The notes under the pieces were generated by a model. The model did no database searches. It was not told the DNA's origin and saw nothing but the letters and a program-made list of their open reading frames with translations. A stretch of 64,000 nucleotides of DNA from positions 124,001-188,000 of the forward strand of contig UGGN01000002.1 in NCBI GenBank assembly GCA_900450455.1. Reading direction: 5' to 3'. Below are positions 8,790-18,066 of the stretch, piece by piece. Positions within the stretch are counted from its first letter, which is position 1; the number at the start of each line of letters is the position of its first letter. The position numbers were made by a program, and so were the translations under genes. This stretch comes from [Eubacterium] infirmum. Lineage in GTDB: Bacteria; Bacillota; Clostridia; Peptostreptococcales; Anaerovoracaceae.

Positions 8790-8798
8790 TGGTATAAT
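8790..8798 (+). promoter_or_regulatory. Possible extended -10 promoter before lysA
   Basis: TGGTATAAT at 8790-8798 is an extended -10 element 45 nt upstream of lysA. No good -35 hexamer is present. It could give lysA a constitutive start in addition to readthrough from the sigma-54 promoter. Confidence 0.45.
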
Positions 8799-8842
8799 TT
8801 ACGAAGAGATTTGATAGAATCTAAAAATGAGAGGTTAAACCA

Positions 8843-10147
8843 ATGATCTGCGAAAACATTTCGATTTCAAAGGATGGCAAACACCTACTGTTTGCAGGAC
8901 AGGACACAGTTGAACTGGCAAAGAAATACGGCACACCTGTCTATCTCCTGGACGAGGATAGAATAAGGAAAAAGTGCAGAATATATAAGGCTGCCTTCCA
9001 AAAACACTTCGGCGAAAAGGCAGTCCCACTATATGCATCAAAGGCAAACTGCTTCAAGCGCATGTACGAGATAATGAGAGAAGAGGAGATGGGTATCGAC
9101 GTAGTTTCCTCTGGAGAAATCTACACAGCAATCCAAGCAGGTTTTGATCTATCAAAAGCCTATTTCCACTCAAACAACAAAACTGATAAAGACATCAGCT
9201 ATGCAATGGAACACGGCATCGGCTATTTCGTTGCAGATAATGTAGAGGAAGTAATCGCAGTTGAAAAGGAAGCAGAGCGCAGAGGTATAAAGCAAAAGAT
9301 ACTCCTAAGACTAACCCCGGGAATAGACCCACACACCTACGAGGCAATCTCGACAGGTAAGGTAGACTCTAAGTTCGGGAGTCCGATAGAAACAGGACAA
9401 GCAGAGGAAATCACCGTTTTCACTCTGAAACAAGCTCATATAGAACTGATGGGCTTTCACTGTCACGTAGGTTCACAGGTATTTGAAGAGGATGTATTCG
9501 AGCGTGCAGCAGTTGTAATGCTGAAGTTCGTAGCGGATATGAAGGAAAAATATGGCTTTATAACACCGGAGCTCGACCTCGGCGGAGGTTACGGCGTAAG
9601 ATATGTGGAAACCGACCCGTATCTTGATATAGAAACAAAGGTAGGCCAAGTAGCGGTAGCAGTAAAACAAGCCTGTAAAGAGTTTGGAATTGAAATACCG
9701 AAAATCCACATGGAGCCGGGCAGATCCATAGTAGCAGATGCAGGAATGGTGCTATACACAGTAGGCACAGTAAAGAAAATCCCGGGCTACAAGAACTACG
9801 TTTCGATAGACGGTGGAATGACGGATTCACCAAGATACGCGCTCTACAAAGCAGATTACACCTGTCTACTCGCAAACAAAATGGATGAAGCAAATGACTT
9901 CAAAGCCTCGGTAGTAGGACGTCTCTGTGAGTCAGGCGACATCATACAGGAGGATGTAATGCTTCCGGCATCAGTAGGACGCTACGACACGCTAGCCCTA
10001 TGCACAGCAGGAGCATATCACTACTCCATGTCATCAAATTACAACAGACTGCCAAAGCCACCTGTGATTATGCTCAAAGGCGGAAACGAAAGCTATGTGG
10101 CGGTCAAAGGCGAAACCTTTGAAGATGTCCTGAGAAATGACGTATAA
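8843..10147 (+). CDS. lysA: Diaminopimelate decarboxylase
   Basis: A 434-aa PLP enzyme of fold type III that decarboxylates meso-diaminopimelate to L-lysine. The PLP lysine lies in PLYASKANC. The glycine-rich phosphate-binding segment is ELDLGGGYGVRY, substrate-binding residues occur in HMEPGRSIVADAG, and the other-subunit catalytic cysteine is in GRLCESGD. Length is normal for the family. The start ATG at 8843 follows GAGAGG. It lies directly downstream of dapF and upstream of a small unknown gene. A nearly identical but frameshifted copy lies 7.95 kb upstream in the same orientation, so this copy presumably supplies the activity. Confidence 0.96.
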   Translation: MICENISISKDGKHLLFAGQDTVELAKKYGTPVYLLDEDRIRKKCRIYKAAFQKHFGEKAVPLYASKANCFKRMYEIMREEEMGIDVVSSGEIYTAIQAGFDLSKAYFHSNNKTDKDISYAMEHGIGYFVADNVEEVIAVEKEAERRGIKQKILLRLTPGIDPHTYEAISTGKVDSKFGSPIETGQAEEITVFTLKQAHIELMGFHCHVGSQVFEEDVFERAAVVMLKFVADMKEKYGFITPELDLGGGYGVRYVETDPYLDIETKVGQVAVAVKQACKEFGIEIPKIHMEPGRSIVADAGMVLYTVGTVKKIPGYKNYVSIDGGMTDSPRYALYKADYTCLLANKMDEANDFKASVVGRLCESGDIIQEDVMLPASVGRYDTLALCTAGAYHYSMSSNYNRLPKPPVIMLKGGNESYVAVKGETFEDVLRNDV

Positions 10148-10168
10148 TACATATAAAAGGAAGATAAT

Positions 10169-10624
10169 ATGACAGAAATAGTAAATCATCCAAAACTAGG
10201 CAAACTGAAATACCTAGACAGCCCAGAGCAAATCCACTGCTGGCACGGCGAGATGGAAGGTAGCGATCTAGGCTTTGACATAATCCTAGAGACATCAAAA
10301 CTGGACCAAGCAGACGCAGACTTTATAGCCCAAGTCATCCAAAACCGGAAAGTATATGAAGAAAAAGCTTTGGAAGATATGCGCGAAAAAATGACAACAG
10401 AACCGGAGCTTTTCGGTCTATCAAAAGAAGACGCAAAGCGCCTCTCAAAGCTAGAAGAATTGCCTTTCGGATGTCCACAGTTTACATTCTATGAAAATCA
10501 GGAATGGGCAATAATTTTCCTAGAAAACGAACTAGGCATCGGTGAACCATTCGGAATATCAGTGAACTATGATGGGGATAAACTCGTTGGGGTATATGAT
10601 TTGTCTGATTCGGAAGAAATATAA
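10169..10624 (+). CDS. Small acidic protein of unknown function
   Basis: A 151-aa protein I do not recognise with certainty. It has no signal peptide or membrane segment and is rich in acidic residues. It begins with a beta-rich part (GKLKYLDSPEQIHCWHGEMEG), has a charged helical middle (NRKVYEEKALEDMREKM), and ends in a second beta-rich part (FGISVNYDGDKLVGVYDLS). This layout is like several small DUF and immunity-type families. It starts 21 nt after lysA behind an AAGGAAG site, so it is probably the last gene of the dapF-lysA transcript. No catalytic motif is visible. Confidence 0.7.
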   Translation: MTEIVNHPKLGKLKYLDSPEQIHCWHGEMEGSDLGFDIILETSKLDQADADFIAQVIQNRKVYEEKALEDMREKMTTEPELFGLSKEDAKRLSKLEELPFGCPQFTFYENQEWAIIFLENELGIGEPFGISVNYDGDKLVGVYDLSDSEEI

Positions 10625-10831
10625 TAACAAACCCACTATGACGCTCACTAATCAGGGCGCCATTTTTTATGAAAAATTCAACTTTATAAAGTTACAAGTT
10701 TTCAGTCAATATATTGATAAGTGTTACAAATCGGTATATAATAAAATTTATCAGTTAATAGCTTTTCTAAGCTGTAGTCAGACGGGGTATTGATAAGTTT
10801 GATATGTTAAGTGCAAATCTTTGATTAGGCA

Positions 10832-10853
10832 CCATTAGATGAGCGATTAATGG
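10832..10853 (+). promoter_or_regulatory. Leader hairpin before the surface protein gene
   Basis: CCATTA (10832-10837) pairs with TAATGG (10848-10853) in the 258-nt non-coding stretch before the adhesin gene. The rest of the stretch is AT-rich with no gene or recognisable riboswitch. Significance is uncertain. Confidence 0.3.
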
Positions 10854-10882
10854 GACTTATAGATAAGTAAGGGGGGATATCT

Positions 10883-13800
10883 ATGAAAAATAGAGTGAAG
10901 CAAGTCTTTGCATGCTTGCTTTCCATTCTAATTGTGGTTATGGGCATTGCGCCTATGACAAATTCAGTGGTTAACGCAGAGACGACTACAGGTTTTAGGT
11001 TCACTAGCATCAAGATAGTAGAATCTGAAACAGGTACCGTAGTAGCAGATTTGTTAAACGGTGATACACCTAAGCTAAAGAGCGGTGTAACATATGCACT
11101 AAATGTGAGCTATTCGGTTCCATCGAATCTGCAGTTTTCTAACACATACCTCAACCTGAGGTTTGGGGACGGAGTATATATCAAGACACTTCCGGGAGCA
11201 ACATTTACCGAGGGACCTATCGCATCGACAGGTTTTGAGAAGCTCGTAAAGACACCGACGGGAACGGGCACATCACCTTACGGTTACCCGGCAGCAGGCT
11301 CCGAGCAATCCAGAAATGGCGATATCAAATACAAGAGCAAGGTTTCATTGACTAATGTATCATCAGTCGGAGAAATTTGCTTTGTTGTGGATGAGGCATA
11401 TCTAAACCAGGATACCAATCAAATTTTATCTAATCTGTTTAAACTCAGCTTGAGCACCGATGCCACAAATAATATCGATGCTAAGTCTTATAATGCAATT
11501 TCCAACCAGGAATGTTTGTACGGATTCTGGACAAATCAGGCGACAGAGGTTGTATCAAAGGGTGGAACCACCAATACTATAAACACTTCAAATAGTGGTG
11601 GAAAATCTTTGACCAGAGCAGGAAGTAAGACAACGGTACAGATAGTATATCCGAGCGATATCGAGTTTGTGTCACTGGAAGAAAAGGGTCTATATAACAC
11701 AAATGGAAGAGTAGTATCGACAACTGAGAGCGGTGGACTCAAGACGACCACAGTAGAGTGGGATGAGCCGGGTTCATACTCGGGAGGACTCTCGTTTCAC
11801 CCACACCTTAAGGTTCCGTCAAATAGTACAAGACCAAACGGTTCCAGCTTTGATGTAGTAATAAAAAACTTTAGCAAGACCATCTGGAACGATAATCCAA
11901 ATGTGGGAAGAACATCTAAGGCACAGGAAGCCAAGATGACGGTTACTATCATCGACGGAAGTATTCCGGAGAAAATAACGACGCATGCACTTGTTGATAC
12001 TATGCCAAATTGGGCGCTAAAGAAGTATGACACATATAACGTGCGCCTAGGAAGTCTTTTGCTTAAGAACGAGCTGGCAGCCCCAACAAAGCCAAAGACA
12101 ATTGAGTTTGATATCGATAACGCAGATACAGCAATCATACGCGGTGTAACAATTCCTTATGCACCGGGTATGACATATGGAACAATCCACTGGACAACAG
12201 CCGACGGCAGAAGCGGAACAGCAGATCCAAGTGCAATCAAGCCATCGGGAGAAGCATCGGCTTTGATTACAAACGAAGCTCTTGGACTTGGAATAAACGA
12301 TTCAATTAAAACACTCAAGGTTGATATAGGACCGATACCTGCATCCTACGACGGAATAAGGCGTATGCAGGACCTACTTGAAACATGGAATCCAAATAAT
12401 AAGTATGTGTATGACGAGTACTACGGATGGTCATATATCCCTGCAGGAATCTATGGGACCTGGAAGAAGGGAACAAGTGCTGATGTAGTTTCAACAATCA
12501 AAGTTTATACAACAGGTCAGACTCCTTCAGCGGATGAGACGTTTAAGGTTATTGGAAAGTCGGACAAGCCAAGAGTCGTAAACGGAGTTGGAGAAATAAA
12601 TAAGACACAGATAAACGGTGGAGACGGTTTCAATATATCGGGAAGGATTGATGATGCTAACTGGGATTGGAATCCTCTTCAGGAACCGGAAATATACATG
12701 ATTATGCCGGAGGGTTTTGAATATTCTAATTTGACCGTGACAAACGGAACACTCAGCGCGCCAAGCTATGTGGGCGAGTTTGAGAAGGATGGTGTCAAGA
12801 TTAAAGTTTGGAAGTATTCAATAGATATCGGCAATGAGACCAGAGGTCAGTATCAGCCGAACTTCACAAGTAAGAATATGAATATTTCCTTTGATGTAAA
12901 GACCGATAATATGGCGAGAGTGAAAACATATCACATCAATGACTTCCTCGGAATTACAACAAAGGACTTCAAGGACATAGACGCAGTTATAAAGCGTGAA
13001 AAATGGGATGCAAGCAATTGGAACACTAATAAGTATACAGCTACTTTTGGTGATAAGGTTAACTCCGGAAAGGACATGGTTTCGCTTTCAGAGGGTCCCG
13101 GAATTAAGATTACACAGGCATATGAGGTAAGCGCAAAGTCTGAGCTTTTGATTCCTAGCACAGGAAAGTCATATGTTTACGATAATACATCGGAGGCAAC
13201 AAAGGAAGCTACGACACCGGTTCTCAAAAAAGGAGACGAAGCAGTTGTTCGTATAAACGTAAAAAACAACATGACCTCACAGCTGGACCACGCAACGCTT
13301 TATGTTCCGCTCCTAAAGAAAAATTTGAACCTCGGACCAGGCTTCATGCCGGAAGGTAAAAATCAACTTCCGCTCGAGCTTAAGAAAGTTGAGACGACAC
13401 CTAACTTTGAGGTAAAGTACATAAAGCTCAAGGCAGGAAAAACATATCCAATAAATACAGCACCGCAGCCATCAGACTATGACATAGTTACAAATCCTGC
13501 AGATGCAGATATGGTAATGCTGGTTTCTAAATCGCCTATAGCTTCAGGAGATGGCGGAAGAGTTGATATTACATATAAGGTAGGAAACGACGTAACTCAT
13601 CTCCATAATGGGAAGAAGGACGTAATAACACCGGTACTCGAGTATGACGTACGAGGAAATACATCCACACTGACAAAGGAGCCGGCAGCGGTAAGCGTCC
13701 ATGTTGATGCACCGATAACAAGGAATATCACAGTTAAGAAACTCTGGAAGGATCACGCAGGACTGGCTATCACAGAGCCGGTTACAAGCGTTGATGTAGA

Positions 13801-15106
13801 GCTCCTAAAAGATGGAGCAGTTGTCGAAGAAAAGAAGCTCACAGCAGCAAACGCTTGGACGGTGACATTCGATAATCTCGAAAAGGCGAATGCGGCAGGA
13901 GTTGACTATGTATACACTGTCAGAGAAAAGGGGCTGGATGCATCAAATGAAATCAAGCTAAATGGAGTTTGGTACAAGGCTACGACAAGCGGAAGCATGG
14001 ATGCAGGCTTTACAGTTACAAATAGAAAGGTTTTGACCCTTACACCTATGATTCCGGCTACAACAAAGCTGACCGTATCAAAGGAGTGGGGCGGACTATC
14101 ACAGGCTAACGCAAACAAGGAAAGCGTAAAGCTTAGACTATTCAAAAACGGCGTAGCTACAGCTCAGGAGAAGGTCCTTGACAAAAATAATAACTTCAAG
14201 GCAAGCTTTGATAACCTGCCTGATACTGATGCGGTAAACGGAGTAAACACAAAGAATGTATATACCGTTAAGGAAGTTGATGCTGACGGAAATGTGCTAA
14301 ACGCGGGTGATAAGATAAAACTCGGCGATAAGGAGTACACCGTAAGCTATGACGGAGCAAAGGTAAAGAACACGCTTGTTAACCCAAAGATTAAGCTTCA
14401 AGGCGAAAAAATCTGGGACGATGCAAATAATCAAGATGGAATCAGACCTGATGAAGTGACAATTAAGCTGATAGCAAATGGAACAGATACGGGAAAGACA
14501 GCTAAGGCTACAAAGGCCGGTAGCTGGGAGTACAAGTTCGAAAACTTAGCAAAATATGACGCAAACGGTAATGAAATCAATTACACAGTCAAGGAAGTCA
14601 GCGTTCAGGGATATGAGAGCCGAATTAACGGAATGACAGTTACAAACATCCATAAGCCGGCAAAAATCGACATCCCGGTAAAGAAAATGTGGAATGATAA
14701 TAACAATGCTAAGGGCATACGTCCACAGAGCATACACATAAAACTTCTCGCTGATGGCATAAAGGTTAAGGAAGCAGATGTGACTGCAGCAGATAACTGG
14801 AAGCACAAATTTGACAATATGCCTAAGTTCAAGGATGGAAAGCTGATCAAGTATACTGTCGAAGAGGACGTGGTAACAAGCTACGAGAGTAAGATTACAG
14901 GCGATGAGACCGAGTTCACGGTAACAAATACATATAAGGAGCCAATAAAGCCAAACGGAGGAAAGAATCTGGGTAAGGACGGAGGTAAAAAGGGCGGAAA
15001 GCCTAACACCTACGACGAAGGCGGAATGGCACTTTACAGCGTAATGTTAGGACTTTCAGGTCTTATCTTCATCGCAATATCAAAAAATAGAAAACATAGC
15101 AAATAG
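10883..15106 (+). CDS. Cna-B repeat cell-wall-anchored surface protein
   Basis: A 1407-aa secreted adhesin-like protein. Residues 1-35 are a signal peptide (charged start, hydrophobic run, cut near NAET). A long beta-rich N-terminal region of about 900 residues follows, unlike anything I can name. Four Cna-B domains then run in tandem at about 944-1050, 1060-1168, 1169-1258 and 1261-1350, each starting with a strand such as ITVKKLW, LTVSKEW, LQGEKIW or IPVKKMW. The tail is Gly/Lys-rich, then KPNTYDEGG at about 1373, a hydrophobic segment at 1383-1400, and KNRKHSK. This has the layout of a sortase signal, but the usual LPXTG is replaced by PNTYD. Cna-B domains often carry Lys-Asn isopeptide bonds that stiffen the stalk. 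A GGGGGGAT site precedes the ATG. No sortase gene lies nearby. Confidence 0.9.
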   Translation: MKNRVKQVFACLLSILIVVMGIAPMTNSVVNAETTTGFRFTSIKIVESETGTVVADLLNGDTPKLKSGVTYALNVSYSVPSNLQFSNTYLNLRFGDGVYIKTLPGATFTEGPIASTGFEKLVKTPTGTGTSPYGYPAAGSEQSRNGDIKYKSKVSLTNVSSVGEICFVVDEAYLNQDTNQILSNLFKLSLSTDATNNIDAKSYNAISNQECLYGFWTNQATEVVSKGGTTNTINTSNSGGKSLTRAGSKTTVQIVYPSDIEFVSLEEKGLYNTNGRVVSTTESGGLKTTTVEWDEPGSYSGGLSFHPHLKVPSNSTRPNGSSFDVVIKNFSKTIWNDNPNVGRTSKAQEAKMTVTIIDGSIPEKITTHALVDTMPNWALKKYDTYNVRLGSLLLKNELAAPTKPKTIEFDIDNADTAIIRGVTIPYAPGMTYGTIHWTTADGRSGTADPSAIKPSGEASALITNEALGLGINDSIKTLKVDIGPIPASYDGIRRMQDLLETWNPNNKYVYDEYYGWSYIPAGIYGTWKKGTSADVVSTIKVYTTGQTPSADETFKVIGKSDKPRVVNGVGEINKTQINGGDGFNISGRIDDANWDWNPLQEPEIYMIMPEGFEYSNLTVTNGTLSAPSYVGEFEKDGVKIKVWKYSIDIGNETRGQYQPNFTSKNMNISFDVKTDNMARVKTYHINDFLGITTKDFKDIDAVIKREKWDASNWNTNKYTATFGDKVNSGKDMVSLSEGPGIKITQAYEVSAKSELLIPSTGKSYVYDNTSEATKEATTPVLKKGDEAVVRINVKNNMTSQLDHATLYVPLLKKNLNLGPGFMPEGKNQLPLELKKVETTPNFEVKYIKLKAGKTYPINTAPQPSDYDIVTNPADADMVMLVSKSPIASGDGGRVDITYKVGNDVTHLHNGKKDVITPVLEYDVRGNTSTLTKEPAAVSVHVDAPITRNITVKKLWKDHAGLAITEPVTSVDVELLKDGAVVEEKKLTAANAWTVTFDNLEKANAAGVDYVYTVREKGLDASNEIKLNGVWYKATTSGSMDAGFTVTNRKVLTLTPMIPATTKLTVSKEWGGLSQANANKESVKLRLFKNGVATAQEKVLDKNNNFKASFDNLPDTDAVNGVNTKNVYTVKEVDADGNVLNAGDKIKLGDKEYTVSYDGAKVKNTLVNPKIKLQGEKIWDDANNQDGIRPDEVTIKLIANGTDTGKTAKATKAGSWEYKFENLAKYDANGNEINYTVKEVSVQGYESRINGMTVTNIHKPAKIDIPVKKMWNDNNNAKGIRPQSIHIKLLADGIKVKEADVTAADNWKHKFDNMPKFKDGKLIKYTVEEDVVTSYESKITGDETEFTVTNTYKEPIKPNGGKNLGKDGGKKGGKPNTYDEGGMALYSVMLGLSGLIFIAISKNRKHSK

Positions 15107-15117
15107 CATATGTTTAT

Positions 15118-15146
15118 GAACCGGCATATCATGTCGGTTCTTTTTG
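15118..15146 (+). terminator. Rho-independent terminator of the surface protein gene
   Basis: GAACCGGCAT (15118-15127) pairs with ATGTCGGTTC (15131-15140), with one G-U pair and a 3-nt loop, followed by TTTTTG. Confidence 0.9.
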
Positions 15147-15157
15147 TATAAGTAAAA

Positions 15158-15176
15158 CCACGCGTTTGAAGCGTGG
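15158..15176. repeat. GC-rich hairpin of unknown role
   Basis: CCACGC (15158-15163) and GCGTGG (15171-15176) form a 6-bp stem with a 7-nt loop, 12 nt past the terminator and without a T-run. It resembles subterminal hairpins of IS200/IS605 ends but no transposase or TnpB is near, so it may be a relic or a simple processing hairpin. Confidence 0.35.
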
Positions 15177-15288
15177 ATGGATTTTGTACCTTGACTTGAT
15201 ATTACTTGCATAAACTTGCTTATACATACAAATAATTATATAATTACACAGGATAAGAATTTATTTTTCGAGCTATGGAGGTTTTTAT

Positions 15289-16293
15289 TTGACAATACAG
15301 GAAACCAAAAACGATGTACGAGAAGATGCGTTTATAAGTTTTGATATAGATGATACGGTGGATAGAGTCGCACTGTTTGGAAACCTTGACATAAACCTGA
15401 ACCTTATTAGTGAAGCTGCAGGGGTTCAGATAGTACAGAGGGACAATTCACTTTTGATACGCGGAGAAAAGCCGGGGCTTGCGATAGAGATGCTAAAGGA
15501 ACTCATAGACATAATGCACGGAGGGGAGTTTCTCGACGAGCAAAAGGTTAACTATGTGATTCAGCTCAAGGCTGAGGGCGGTTCATACAGCGAAAGCGGA
15601 GTCGGAAAGGATGTCGTTTGTTTTACAGCAAAGGGGAAACCACTCAAGGCAAAAACTGTCGGACAGAAACGCTATGTGAATGCGGTAAGAAAGAGCGACA
15701 TGGTCTTTGGAATAGGGCCGGCGGGAACGGGAAAAACCTACCTTGCTGTGGCGCTTGCAGTAAGCGCATATAAGAACAAAGAGGTAGAGAAGATTATTCT
15801 GACGAGACCTGCGGTTGAAGCGGGTGAGAAGCTGGGTTTTCTGCCCGGAGACCTTCAGGATAAGGTTGATCCATATCTCAGACCAATCTATGATGCGCTA
15901 TACGACTTGCTTGGAAGAGATAATGCTTTGAGACTGAAGGAGCGTGAGGTAATCGAGGTCGTTCCGCTAGCGTACATGAGAGGTAGAACTCTGGATAATG
16001 CTTTCATCATACTAGATGAGGCGCAAAACACGACCTGTGAACAGATGAAGATGTTTTTGACACGTATGGGCTTCGGATCCAAAATCGTGGTTACGGGCGA
16101 TGTTACCCAGATTGACCTCCCGTCAGGTAAAAGGAGCGGGCTCGTCGATGCAGAGAGAGTCCTAAAGGGAGTAAAGGGCATAGAGTTCTGCTATCTGAGG
16201 GAAATGGACGTCGTTAGACACGAGATGGTTAAGCGTGTAATCAGCGCCTACGATAAGTATTATAAGCATAAGCCAAAGAGGGATGAAAAATAA
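15289..16293 (+). CDS. PhoH-like ATPase
   Basis: A 334-aa cytosolic P-loop ATPase of the PhoH/YbeZ group. The start is the TTG at 15289, seven bases after a GGAGG site; no ATG is better placed. Residues 1-110 contain a KH-like region, then the ATPase core with Walker A GPAGTGKT and Walker B FIILDEAQN, and the conserved RPAVEAGEKLGFLPGD and GDVTQIDLP motifs. Family members act with the neighbouring endoribonuclease YbeY in RNA and ribosome maintenance. The stop overlaps the ybeY start by one base, the usual arrangement. It heads a conserved ybeY-cdd-era-recO block. Confidence 0.93.
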   Translation: MTIQETKNDVREDAFISFDIDDTVDRVALFGNLDINLNLISEAAGVQIVQRDNSLLIRGEKPGLAIEMLKELIDIMHGGEFLDEQKVNYVIQLKAEGGSYSESGVGKDVVCFTAKGKPLKAKTVGQKRYVNAVRKSDMVFGIGPAGTGKTYLAVALAVSAYKNKEVEKIILTRPAVEAGEKLGFLPGDLQDKVDPYLRPIYDALYDLLGRDNALRLKEREVIEVVPLAYMRGRTLDNAFIILDEAQNTTCEQMKMFLTRMGFGSKIVVTGDVTQIDLPSGKRSGLVDAERVLKGVKGIEFCYLREMDVVRHEMVKRVISAYDKYYKHKPKRDEK

Positions 16294-16748
16294 TGGAAAT
16301 CTATTTTGAGAATGAACAAGAGGCCTGCGACGAGCTTCTTGCTTTGATGGAAGAGAGCGCAAGGCTTTGCCTGACAAAGGAAGGCATCCCCGAGGAGAAC
16401 TGCGAGTTTTCGGTCAGCTTTGTTAGCAGAGAGGAAATCAAAGAGTTAAACAAAACATATAGGGCTGTGGACAAGGTCACAGATGTGCTTTCATTCCCTC
16501 AGTTTGAGGATTTTAGTGAACTTCCGAAGGAGCAGATAATATGCCTTGGAGACATCGTAATATGTGAAGATAGGGCGAAGGAGCAGGCTGAGGAGTTTGG
16601 ACATTCGTATGAGCGCGAGATAGTCTATCTATTTACGCACAGTGTCCTTCATCTGCTTGGATACGACCATATGAACGAGAAAGAAAAGGCTGAGATGAGG
16701 GAGCGAGAAGAAGAAGTAATGACTGAGCTTAAGCTCGAGAGGGTTTAG
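16293..16748 (+). CDS. ybeY: Endoribonuclease YbeY (rRNA maturation factor)
   Basis: A 151-aa metal-dependent RNase needed for 16S rRNA 3' end processing and ribosome quality control. The zinc motif HSVLHLLGYDH (H-x3-H-x5-H) is complete. The conserved NKTYRAVDKVTDVLSFP segment is present. Length is standard. The ATG at 16293 overlaps the PhoH-like stop codon by one base, so translation is coupled. Cdd follows. Confidence 0.96.
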   Translation: MEIYFENEQEACDELLALMEESARLCLTKEGIPEENCEFSVSFVSREEIKELNKTYRAVDKVTDVLSFPQFEDFSELPKEQIICLGDIVICEDRAKEQAEEFGHSYEREIVYLFTHSVLHLLGYDHMNEKEKAEMREREEEVMTELKLERV

Positions 16749-16776
16749 AGCAAGCTGCTTCTCAGAGGAGGAAGTG

Positions 16777-17166
16777 ATGAGCAAAATCACAGATATTGAG
16801 TTATATAAACTTGCGAGAAAAAGTGCAGAAAATGCTTATGCTCCGTTCTCGGGTTTTAAGGTTGGTGCAGCAATTTTGACGACCGGCGGAGATGTTTTTA
16901 CAGGAGTGAATGTGGAAAACTCAAGCTATGGTGCAACGATCTGCGCAGAGCGCGTTGCTTGTACCAAGGCCGTATCAGAGGGTTTTAGGGAGTTTGAAGC
17001 CATAGCCATAGCGACATATGGCGGAGTGGAGGCAAGCCCATGCGGGATGTGCAGGCAGTTTCTCTTTGAGTTTGCACCGAAACTTCGCGTTATAACAGGA
17101 AAGAATGAAGATGAAATCGAGGTATCAAATCTCGATGAGCTATTACCGAAAGGATTTAGATTATGA
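16777..17166 (+). CDS. cdd: Cytidine deaminase
   Basis: A 129-aa homotetrameric zinc enzyme that converts cytidine and deoxycytidine to uridine forms in pyrimidine salvage. It has the catalytic motif CAERVA and the zinc cysteine pair in PCGMCRQ. The ATG at 16777 is preferred over the GTG at 16774, since it is 5 nt from the GAGGAGG ribosome binding site and the GTG only 2 nt. The last four bases overlap the era start (ATGA), a common arrangement in Firmicutes. Confidence 0.95.
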   Translation: MSKITDIELYKLARKSAENAYAPFSGFKVGAAILTTGGDVFTGVNVENSSYGATICAERVACTKAVSEGFREFEAIAIATYGGVEASPCGMCRQFLFEFAPKLRVITGKNEDEIEVSNLDELLPKGFRL

Positions 17167-18062
17167 AGTCGGGATTTGCAGGAATTATAGGCAGACCTAA
17201 TGTCGGAAAGTCGACATTGCTGAACTCTATTCTGGGCGAGAAGATTGCAATTACAACGGATAAGCCACAGACAACGAGAAACAGCATCAGAGGTATATAC
17301 ACAGAGCATACGGAGGATGGGGATTCGAGTCAGATAGTTTTTATCGATACTCCCGGCATCCACAAGGCTCACAATAAGCTCGGAGCAGCTATGGATGACA
17401 TAGCTATCAAGACATATAAGGAAGTTGACGTAATACTTTTTCTTGTAGATGGAAGTCATGATAAGGGTAGGGGAGATACATACATACTAGATATGATTAA
17501 GGATGTTGAAACTCCAAAGTTTCTAGTTATTAACAAGGTTGATACCATGGACCCGGAGGAGTTCAAAAAAACCTATGATGTCTACGAGAAGATGGGCATT
17601 TTTGATGAGATATTCGGCATTTCAGCCCTCAAGGGAACTCATGTAAAGAGACTTGTGAAGGCTATTCAGGGATATCTTGAGGAGGGACCTATGTTCTTCC
17701 CGGAGGATATGGTTACTGACCATCCTGAGCGCTTTATTGTCAGCGAGATTATCAGAGAGAAGCTTTTGATGTACCTAAACGAAGAGGTTCCACACGGTGT
17801 TGCCGTTGAGATAGAAAGCTATAAGGAGGATCCTAAGCTCACCGAAATCGGTGCCGTCATCTACTGTGAGAGAAAGTCGCACAAAGGCATCATAATTGGG
17901 AAACAGGGTAAGAAGCTAAAGGGAATAGGAAAGAGTGCAAGGCTTGAGATAGAAGCGCTGCTTGGAACCAGAGTATACCTTGAGCTATTTGTCAAGGTCA
18001 AAGAGAACTGGCGCGACTCAGACTTCGCCATCTCAAATTTCGGATACAGCGAGGACAGGTGA
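17163..18062 (+). CDS. era: Ribosome biogenesis GTPase Era
   Basis: A 299-aa GTPase that binds 16S rRNA and aids 30S assembly. It has G1 GRPNVGKST, the conserved switch region DKPQTTRN, G3 DTPGIH, G4 NKVD and a C-terminal KH domain with GKQGKKLKGIG. Length and domain order are those of Era. The ATG overlaps the cdd stop, so the two are translationally coupled. It is followed by recO, as in many Firmicutes. Confidence 0.96.
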   Translation: MKSGFAGIIGRPNVGKSTLLNSILGEKIAITTDKPQTTRNSIRGIYTEHTEDGDSSQIVFIDTPGIHKAHNKLGAAMDDIAIKTYKEVDVILFLVDGSHDKGRGDTYILDMIKDVETPKFLVINKVDTMDPEEFKKTYDVYEKMGIFDEIFGISALKGTHVKRLVKAIQGYLEEGPMFFPEDMVTDHPERFIVSEIIREKLLMYLNEEVPHGVAVEIESYKEDPKLTEIGAVIYCERKSHKGIIIGKQGKKLKGIGKSARLEIEALLGTRVYLELFVKVKENWRDSDFAISNFGYSEDR

Positions 18063-18066
18063 TAGT

